In this document: positions 47,815-54,811 of the stretch, in pieces
Layout of the letters: each line of letters starts with the position of its first letter
Position numbering within the stretch: the stretch's first letter is position 1
Origin: Polymyxa betae
Lineage: Eukaryota > Endomyxa > Phytomyxea > Plasmodiophorida > Plasmodiophoridae
Length of the DNA: 54,811 nt
Reading direction: 5' to 3'
NCBI GenBank assembly: GCA_003693705.1
Contig: RBZT01000568.1
Coordinates: 1-54,811, forward strand
Notes under the pieces: model-generated
Told to the model about the DNA's origin: nothing
Databases searched by the model: none
What the model saw: the letters and a program-made list of their open reading frames with translations, nothing else
Program-made: the position numbers and the translations under genes

Positions 47815-48961
47815 TTACATACTATATCGCGAATCCCCAACGTCTTTGTATTCTGGCCCTTTCTTGAATTTCATCCAGACTAATATTCCAGTGGCAATCA
47901 AGACGATGCCAGCGCCAACCAATGACACGATTAGCATCAGAAGTTCAGCATGGTCGTCTGCTTGTTTGGCGTGGTCCCATGAAGCGAACACATTGCGATC
48001 ACCAAGTTGCTGCAGGTTTCGAATCTGGCCAAGTTGAGAACATATGAAAAATGGAGCAATGGGCTTACATTTGGACCAATTGACTGTCCATCATTAATTG
48101 TTAATGCACGTAGCAGGATTAATGTAGGTAATTCGACAAATGCTTTACTTTCAGGTACAATCCATTGCACTCCCTTTAAATAGAAACAAATATCAGATAA
48201 ACACAAAAGAGCCATCGCTGATGGCAAACCTGTGAACAAGGCGGGCTGGTTAATGATCCTCTATACGTGAAAAAATGGTGGGACTTAGAATGCTGCAATC
48301 CTGTACTTTGTAGCAAGTCTAGAGCTGATAAAGATGCTGTCGATGAGTTTGTTTTTGATGCAAGATCATACAGAGCATCGTTGCCCACGATATTATCGCT
48401 TTGATCAGATTTCGTCGATTGTGAAAACTATAAGAGAAATCAATGGCGATTTGGGTGATTGATGTTTCTCGCTACCATGATCGATATTGCAAACAGCCCA
48501 TCTGTTTTGGCAGAAGCTTGTGAATAACTCCCATAATTGGTATTAAAGTGAACCATCTGGAGTTCGGCATCACCATATTCTCCATTGATAGCATGTTCAG
48601 ATCCATGAGAAGAATCCGTCTGAGACCAATGCAATTCTAAATATGACAGTCGATATACAGATCCGTCTGAGAACGGAATTCCATTGCATGTAAAGTTTTC
48701 GGTTTGATCCAGAATGAGCTGCAATGAATGCTCAGTATGAAGGACTGTGCCTTGGAACATATAATCGGTCACTGTGAGATAATTACAGCGGAATGGAGTC
48801 GCGAGACTGCTGTCATACTGGACCTGCAACCTATCGATATTGATGGGAGATTGTGTATCAGCGATCTGGCATTGATCTGGCCAGTGATCTTGTTCAGAAT
48901 ATGGCCATGACTCAACGACCTGAAGCCAGAAGCAGCAGATGGTTAGGATCACCAAGATCAT
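47815..48961 (-). CDS. Alpha-carbonic-anhydrase-related protein, membrane anchored, predicted inactive
   Basis: Signal peptide (MILVILTICCFWLQVVES), then the alpha-CA opening YSEQDHW...SPINID. The core is VYRLSYLELHWSQTDSSHGS then EHAINGEYGDAELQMVHFNT and DGLFAISIMVARN, FTYRGSLTSPPC (the S-G-S-x-T-x-P-P block), VQWIVPESKAF and NLQQLGDRNVFAS. The C-terminus has one membrane helix (LLMLIVSLVGAGIVLIATG) and a short Lys-rich cytosolic tail. Against human CA2, the zinc ligand His94 is Glu and His119 is Gln, while His96 is kept. The enzyme should therefore not bind zinc normally, as in the CARP VIII/X/XI group. The signal peptide argues for Met at 48961 rather than the upstream Met at 49030. There are about five exons. 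Confidence 0.85.
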
Positions 48962-49098
48962 GTCATGTGGTAAGGCAAGATGTCGATAGTATGGTAGCCT
49001 GGTCCGATCTTCAACATCATCAACAAACATACAGTTACACCAAGCATGGGCATTGATTCCAGAAAATCTGACATTGAGTGATGTATTTAAGCAATGAG

Positions 49099-51080
49099 TT
49101 AATCGGACAATTCGGCAATTCTGCCTTCAAGGTGTAATGGCATCTCTTCTGATTTCTGATCGCGTCGCCGTTCTAACACCCAGGCAACAATCTCGGGAAT
49201 GCATCGGACAGGCAATTCAGGCAACACGAAGCCAGTTTTCCAGCAAGTGCAATTATCGCCTCCGAGAGCGATGAAAAATGAGGTTGCCACTCGATATCTT
49301 CAATTTGAGCTCAATATGCATACAAATCTCTGAACTGATGACTTACTTATGGTTATCAGCAAGAGGCTTGCCACTAATCGTGAAAGAGATTATTCTCGAC
49401 CCAGCTGGTTTGTGTCGAGAAAACTGAATCCGAACATGCGAAGAAACATGGGGAAAACAGCCAGCGGGATGTGGAAATTCTCGGATCATTTGTTCGATCG
49501 CAGCGCGAAGGTTTGCTATCGTCGCTCAGTACAAATTCTTTCAGCAATAATACCTGCGGCTTACCTCCAGATATCTCTATTACAACGGCATTCTTGGGAA
49601 AAGGCATCTCTTCATCTAACAACCGCCTCGTAACTTCTACGCCTTCATCGTAGAGCCGATCACCGCGAATAAAACCGCCATTAATCAATCCCATATCAGG
49701 ATCAGCACCATGCGCATTGAAAAAACCATGCAAGCAATCGGCAACCAAGTTTCCGCTGGTAGCTTCGCTAACCCGAACAATAGCAGTTCGGGTATCCAAA
49801 GGAGGACCTATCAGGATTCAGAACCCATGAAACGAACAGGGATTGATTCCTTTCAAGAAAAAAAAACTCATTTTGATCAAAGTTTGCAGTCAAAGACAAC
49901 CATAAACAACCTGTCAGTTTCATAATAACTTCGTCCAGGTTTACAGATGGATTCGCTAATTCGATTTCTTTCTGGTATTTCGCCACAATATCCAGGGTTG
50001 CTTTATCTTGTTCAACTCCCGCCGTGCTTTTCATGTACCATGAGAAATGCCACTGTGCTTTACCATCGTCGTCTCGACGCCACATGATATCAATGACCCC
50101 AACCCAGTATGCTGAATCGAAATTAGCTCATGACAATATGCTTCCACAAACAGTAACTAATACCATTCTGGCCGCATTTCATGATCAGCGTATGATCTTT
50201 ATACTGGCAAAATGGATCGCTGCATATCAATTATTATCATAAAGGGGAAATGAAACAAGAAAGTTACTGATCGTGACCACCAAGCAGAATATCAACATCG
50301 TCAATAAATTCCGAGATTTCAACATCGCCCTTCCGGCGTAGATGGGTCAGTCCCACCATCAAATCGATGTCGTTCTCGTTTCTAAGACGACCAATTGTTT
50401 TGCGACTAGCTTCAAGTGGATCTGAGAAAACCGTGTCTTTGCAGGGATACGAACTACAGAAATCATTGTTACTAAGACAATATCAAACTCATGAATGTTA
50501 TTACAGTGAAGGCGTAGAAGGTGTGCAAACGCCAAACAGGCCTATTCGTAGTCCATCTTTCGTCACAAAACTCGTCCCATCAATCGTCCCGGGAATGAGC
50601 TTTCCTAAACTACCGACGGCAATGTTAGCTCCCAGCCACGTGAAGTTCGATTCTTTGATACGATCAATTAAGGTGAGCGTAGAAAAATCAAACTGCAAAG
50701 ACAGGCACATCAACAACCAGTCTGAAAACACTTTACTAATCACCGACCTCGTGATTTCCCAGCACAACAGCATCAATCCTCATATGGTTTAATATTTCGA
50801 TGATTACTCGACCTTTGGTCTGTTCTGCCAATCGCGATCCGCCCAAAAAGTCACCATTCACGGTCACCAAGCAGTCTATTACTAAGGTGAGGTTCATTGC
50901 CACTCAATGGCAATCGGACGTACTGCCGCCACATTCGTCGCGAAGCCGATTAATCAAAGAGGTGGCTGATGCAAACCCGCCATGTCCACTAGCATTGTCA
51001 AATGTGTAGACATCATTAATAGAGATAATTCTATATGAATGCCAAGGTGATCCCTGTTGTTGGGAACTCTCTTGTAACAT
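49099..51080 (-). CDS. 5'-nucleotidase/UDP-sugar-hydrolase family phosphatase
   Basis: Metallophosphoesterase with a 5'-nucleotidase C-terminal domain. The N-terminus is RIISINDVYTFDNASGHGGF, without a signal peptide, so it is probably cytosolic. Motifs: CLVTVNGDFLGGSRLAEQ (GD), IDAVVLGNHEFDFSTL (GNHE), RIGLFGVCT, and LLGGHDHDPF (GGHDH) restored by an intron of about 46 nt near 50222. The C-terminal domain has NLVADCLHGFFNAHGADPDM, then GLINGGFIRGDRLYDEG, the family's NGGxIR substrate loop, and LLDEEMPFPKNAVVIEISG. Start CAT 51078-51080, end 49099 (EGRIAELSD). About nine exons with introns of 45-55 nt. Substrate is unknown; nucleoside monophosphates are a family guess. Confidence 0.8.
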
Positions 51081-51329
51081 TCCTTATCAGTGATTTTTAC
51101 TATATCTATTGTCTATAATACATAACATGGAAATGGAGGCTGCGTACCCCTGATCAAACCCCATCAACAATATCTAATTTCTACCTGATTATTAAACCAG
51201 AGTCACGTTCACAACAACCTGGAAAATAATTACACGGTAGATAGAGCTTCAATTAAACCAATTGCTGAACGTTGTATTATTGAAAAGCTTTTCAGAAATG
51301 AGCTATATACAGACAGCAAGATTATACAG

Positions 51330-52412
51330 TTAGGCAAGCTTGACAGACATGCCTTTGAGTGCCGTCCTGCTCTGATTTCGCTTGATGGCAGCATTAACCA
51401 TAAGTGTGGCGAATCCAGCAGAAGAGATCGGGTCATTGGCCAGTATCAAATCAGCGCTACCGTCGTTATTCGGGTAGAAAATGCCACAGTTTGGGTTAAT
51501 TTCGAGCAGGAATACTTTGCCATTAGCATCAACCCGAATATCAGAACGACCATAACCGATACCACCAAGAATGTGATCAAACGCTGCGATACCAACGGCC
51601 TTGCATTTTTCTGCCAGAACCGGATCTGATACAGGAAAGCACGACATCTTGCCGAAATCGATCCATTTCAAGTCGAAATGCTTGAACGATTCGCCATCCG
51701 GGAAATTGAACTGCACGGGGGTGAATGCACGCGAGCCGGCGGTGTGCGGGTCTTCGCAAGCCAGAACGGTGATCTCGATGCCTTCGATATATTCCTCTAC
51801 AAGAACATCCCTGAACTGCTTGATAAACCGAGACGCTTCTGCCTTCAGCTGGTCCATATTGCGGCAGAGAGAGTCGCGCGTCATCCCGATTGAATTGTAG
51901 CCGCTCGTGTGCTTGACAATAACCGGAAAACAAAGATGTCTGCAAGCCTGTTCAATGTCTTCTTTCTTCGAAACATAGGCGTATGCAGGGACAGCAATGC
52001 CAGCCAGGCTCGCCTTCTTCTTCATTTCAATCTTGGTCGGCTCAAAATGTTTCGAATCAGCGCCAGTGAAAGGAACCCCAAACGTCTCCAGCGCCTCGAC
52101 GACCGTGATACCAGCACGATCTTCATCCAAAGCCCCATCACATAGGTTGAAGAATACATCGTAGGCGCCTTTTAACACCAGATCCCGAACCTGCGAGTAT
52201 GCCGTCTCCTTTTTGATCGCGACCGAGGTAAATTCGTAACGATGGGAGTCTGGGCATTTCGACACTTCATACTCTGGCGTGCACTGGTAATCGTCGAACT
52301 CCTTGGTTTCGGACGTCGATCCTTCGTACGAAGCTTGCAGAACACAGACGCGCAAGGGCTGGGTCGGCTGGGGTTCCAGACCCATCTTGAATAGAGAAGC
52401 CTTAGAAGGCAA
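51330..52412 (-). CDS. ATP-grasp ligase, D-alanine-D-alanine ligase-like
   Basis: A single uninterrupted frame of 360 residues. The N-terminal pre-ATP-grasp part (RVCVLQASYEGSTSETKEFD) leads to DVFFNLCDGALDEDRAGITV then VEALETFGVPFTGADS. Next come the ATP-grasp blocks: CFPVIVKHTSGYNSIGMTRD (Gly-rich loop), DVLVEEYIEGIEITVLACED (hinge E-E-x-x), GYGRSDIRVDANGKVFLLEI and NPNCGIFYPNNDG (metal-binding E-I-N-x-N). This is the D-Ala-D-Ala ligase fold, as also seen in eukaryotic homologs of unknown substrate. Fungi and animals have no peptidoglycan, so another peptide or amino-acid ligation is likely. It has no introns amid intron-rich neighbours and is richer in C-ending codons, which suggests horizontal transfer or high expression. 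Confidence 0.78.
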   Translation of the reverse strand: MPSKASLFKMGLEPQPTQPLRVCVLQASYEGSTSETKEFDDYQCTPEYEVSKCPDSHRYEFTSVAIKKETAYSQVRDLVLKGAYDVFFNLCDGALDEDRAGITVVEALETFGVPFTGADSKHFEPTKIEMKKKASLAGIAVPAYAYVSKKEDIEQACRHLCFPVIVKHTSGYNSIGMTRDSLCRNMDQLKAEASRFIKQFRDVLVEEYIEGIEITVLACEDPHTAGSRAFTPVQFNFPDGESFKHFDLKWIDFGKMSCFPVSDPVLAEKCKAVGIAAFDHILGGIGYGRSDIRVDANGKVFLLEINPNCGIFYPNNDGSADLILANDPISSAGFATLMVNAAIKRNQSRTALKGMSVKLA

Positions 52413-53052
52413 TAGAGGCTAGGAGAGGTTTGAGGTCTAGTTAGGGAACGCCCAAGTCAATGGATGTAGTAGGTAGTTACAGGTGATGCGGGGTCTGGCG
52501 TGCGTACACAATACAGCGAGTCAAACCCTAGCTTGTACGTTATGTAGACTTGTAGCAGCCCCATGTTACTCATTGTATGGTGGGATGTTGGGGTCCGCCC
52601 CTAATCTATTTGGCTTTAGTCGCCAATCAGACGAACTCAGCTCTAGGCCGTTTCTTCATCGCAGATTCCAACCGATCGAGTCGAGTGCTGCGTCCCGAGA
52701 GCTGGTCACAGCTCGGGCTGCTGGCAGTTTCGGCCGCGGCTTGCGGTCCCGCGTCTTTTTGAAACCGTTCTGCCTTGAATCAATGTACCTCTCCGTTGAA
52801 AGGTAGTTTATTATTGATCAATACAATACGTGAAAATGGGATGACTATAGATGGTATTTCGCCAAGAGAGCCAGTCGGCATACACATAAAGTTTTAGCGA
52901 ATGCACGACCGATCAGGATCGTAGATTGCTTTCGGCTTCTCAACATTATTAACAGTTTGAATGGCTCCCAAAACTTTCACTTCCGCCGACGGCAATATTG
53001 TTCATCCAATTGCTCATTTTGAGTCATACTACTAACGTATTCGATAGCAGCG
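52413..53052. other. Divergent promoter region
   Basis: About 640 bp between the ATP-grasp gene and the acidic protein. No family signature. A 5' UTR intron may end at 53050 (gatagcag), with the TACTAAC branch-site sequence just upstream at 53030-53036. Confidence 0.4.
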
Positions 53053-53412
53053 ATGTCAACTCTCGAAGATCAACTTCAAGCATCGCCTGAGCCCGAATCG
53101 CAGGCACAAGATATAGAGGAACGGGATGAGGACGACCAGGAGGAATCGCAGCAACAAGATATAGAAGAGCAGGACGATCAGGAGGATGACGATTCCGACG
53201 ACGAAGATTCAGATAGTGATGATTCAATGGATCTGCCAATAGAGGAGGTTCTTGAACGTCATCGTGAGAGCCTTGCTAAAGCCATGAAAGGATTTACAGT
53301 GCAGCGTATACCACCAGAGGCAATCGTTGAATCAGATGTAAAAATTCCAACCTTTGTAAATGAGCAAGGAGAGCAGCAGTATCAGACAATATGGCATCTA
53401 AAGTCAGAATAG
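53053..53412 (+). CDS. Small acidic hypothetical protein
   Basis: Not recognised. 119 residues from ATG 53053 (the stop TAG ends at 53412). The first two thirds are extremely acidic (EPESQAQDIEERDEDDQEES, DDQEDDDSDDEDSDSDDS), followed by a short helix IEEVLERHRESLAKAMKGF and a tail FVNEQGEQQYQTIWHLK. No signal peptide or membrane segment; acidic nuclear or nucleolar proteins often look like this. An upstream ATG at 52962 starts a short frame (MAPKTFTSADGNIVHP) that may be a 5' exon or an uORF, but joining it in frame needs a splice I could not fit. Confidence 0.55.
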   Translation: MSTLEDQLQASPEPESQAQDIEERDEDDQEESQQQDIEEQDDQEDDDSDDEDSDSDDSMDLPIEEVLERHRESLAKAMKGFTVQRIPPEAIVESDVKIPTFVNEQGEQQYQTIWHLKSE

Positions 53413-54811
53413 GAGAAAACTACCGATGAACGTTCCTATGATGCAGAAGGGGAATAAAATCTATAGAGTTTGCCTCTCGAGATTCACTCAAAAGAAAGAT
53501 ACTTCGAGGCTTTGGAGCGACTGGCATTGCTTGCCAAACGTTAGAATACGATAGTTGAAATCACACAGAGGGTATGAGCTCATCAGGATTACTAACTATT
53601 TTCCTGATTCTGAGAATGCATTTCTGATGCATGATTTCATATTCCAGCAATCTTGGGTCAACTCAGCAGCTTGTTGGAAGCCCCCAACCCGCACAGACGC
53701 GTCAATTCGATGATACGGCATTAGCAAATAAAATCGGGCACGAAAGTAGGACACCATCGTATTGAGAAAACATTGATTGCTAGTTAATGTTTGGATAAAA
53801 TATCATGCAATGGAAATGCTATGAAAGAGGGCATCAGTATCACAAAATGTTTGAACTGGACTATGTATGCTCTTAATTTTCCAGATTCAGTGTTTTCAGT
53901 TATTCATAATGAAGTATTTGAGGCGTGGTCCAACAGATTTCCCAGCTACATACCTACATCGATTTGCAGGAACGCATCCGATTATATTCCTCCTTGACAC
54001 ACAGGGATCTGGTTCAGGAATCAACAATGGAATGGAATAGTTTAGGCCGCTGGATCTGATCAACGGAGGGTGCTATCACCTTCAGCACAAGGCCATTACT
54101 GGCCTTCTGGCTATATCCGAGACTATCAGGAATACACCAGTCTCAGTAGTGGGAAAGTGCATGATGATTATCACGACATTCATATTAGATGAACGACTAA
54201 CATAATTTTCAAGAATCAAATAGGAGACGTACAAAATTGATTGACAGAAGCTTGGCCGATCCTCTTAAACATCAAACCAGACAATGAATTGCAAAAATAA
54301 GACCTGGCGTTAGGATGTGACCTAATAGTGTGTATTTCTAGCGAATCTCTCAAATCCTCAACAATCATTGAAAGAGTTGTAGAAGTCACAGTTACAGACA
54401 TAGGAATTTGATTGAAATTCCAATGCGTGCAGAGGGAGCCTGTTTGCTGCAGAGCGATAATGTCCTGAGTGCATCGTCGGCAGTCCAGGTTCTTTATGCA
54501 TAGTGGCGCTCCTATTGAACATTATGCAATATATAATTGATAAATAATTTGATATCCATCATTCGGCTGCCCTTTTCTTATTCTCTTCTGTATCAGATTT
54601 ATTAAAAATTACATAAAACTTCTGATTTTCCCAAAAATAGCGTACGCAGTTTGATGGAACTGCGTCCGCAATAAGACTCGAAGACTGACGCATAAATCTG
54701 ATGCGTACTAAAGATGCGAACATTGATGAAGTATGAAGACCTACTCTAATAATATTGGGCTCGACTCCCAGAGGTCCGTACGGACACCGTACGGACTGAG
54801 CTGAATGAAGC
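53413..54811. other. Right end of window, no gene seen
   Basis: About 1.4 kb, AT-rich, with only short frames (53791-53997, 54216-54401) that match nothing recognised. The last 170 bp contain a cluster of inverted repeats (listed separately). Confidence 0.4.
54640..54796. repeat. Cluster of inverted repeats
   Basis: Three structures lie close together. A hairpin at 54640-54669 has 12-base arms GCGTACGCAGTT and AACTGCGTCCGC (one mismatch) around a 6-nt loop. A 6-base inverted repeat ACGCAT/ATGCGT lies at 54688-54706. A tandem 11-mer CCGTACGGAC(A/T) occupies 54776-54796, and its first copy is part of the perfect palindrome GTCCGTACGGAC. No known element is matched. Confidence 0.55.

Overview
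This is nuclear DNA from a eukaryote with a compact genome. Almost every gene is broken by very short GT-AG introns, mostly 30-70 nt, so frames had to be rejoined by conserved protein order and splice phase. The gene set looks like a flagellated opisthokont or an early-diverging (zoosporic) fungus-like protist. Two genes point to a cilium or flagellum (CFAP251, and a FAM184-type coiled coil), and others are more animal-like than yeast-like (UVSSA, SAMHD1, RBM26/27, PAXBP1/GCFC, RNF10). The species cannot be fixed from this window, and all functions below are homology inferences from reading the translation.

Layout. 74-3328 (+) MCM6; 3930-5193 (+) an RS/acidic unknown; 5310-6934 (-) COP9 signalosome subunit 5; 6993-10037 (-) CFAP251; 10167-10239 (-) initiator tRNA-Met; 11308-12748 (+) cyclin B; 12887-14792 (-) RBM26/27-like; 15614-17500 (+) glutathione synthetase; 17526-19216 (-) UVSSA-like; 19355-20498 (-) PEX3; 21038-22795 (+) RNF10-like; 22985-23446 (-) RPS18; 23587-23912 (-) small unknown; 24163-26691 (-) secreted repeat/mucin-like protein with an assembly gap; 27806-29429 (-) Ser-rich unknown; 30211-33189 (+) NDUFS1; 33559-33825 (-) small unknown; 33905-36173 (-) PAXBP1/GCFC; 37356-39656 (+) SAMHD1-like dNTPase; 39825-40596 (+) CutC; 40818-41434 (+) possible gamma-tubulin-complex-like fragment; 41772-45260 (-) FAM184-like; 45675-47774 (+) double AAA ATPase (AFG2B/SPATA5L1-like); 47815-48961 (-) membrane-anchored carbonic-anhydrase-related protein; 49099-51080 (-) 5'-nucleotidase family; 51330-52412 (-) intronless ATP-grasp (D-Ala-D-Ala ligase-like); 53053-53412 (+) acidic unknown; then about 1.4 kb with no supported gene.

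The genes are independent housekeeping units rather than an operon. Themes are cell cycle and replication (MCM6, cyclin B, SAMHD1), protein turnover (CSN5, RNF10), RNA processing (RBM26/27, GCFC), mitochondria and peroxisomes (NDUFS1, PEX3), redox and metal handling (GSS, CutC) and the flagellum. The points most worth checking are a CSN5 metalloprotease motif with five extra residues, a carbonic anhydrase that has lost two of three zinc ligands, an intronless ATP-grasp gene that looks transferred, an initiator tRNA lacking the usual A1:U72 pair, two GC-AG introns in SAMHD1, and an N-run whose length cannot be right for the tandem repeat it interrupts.
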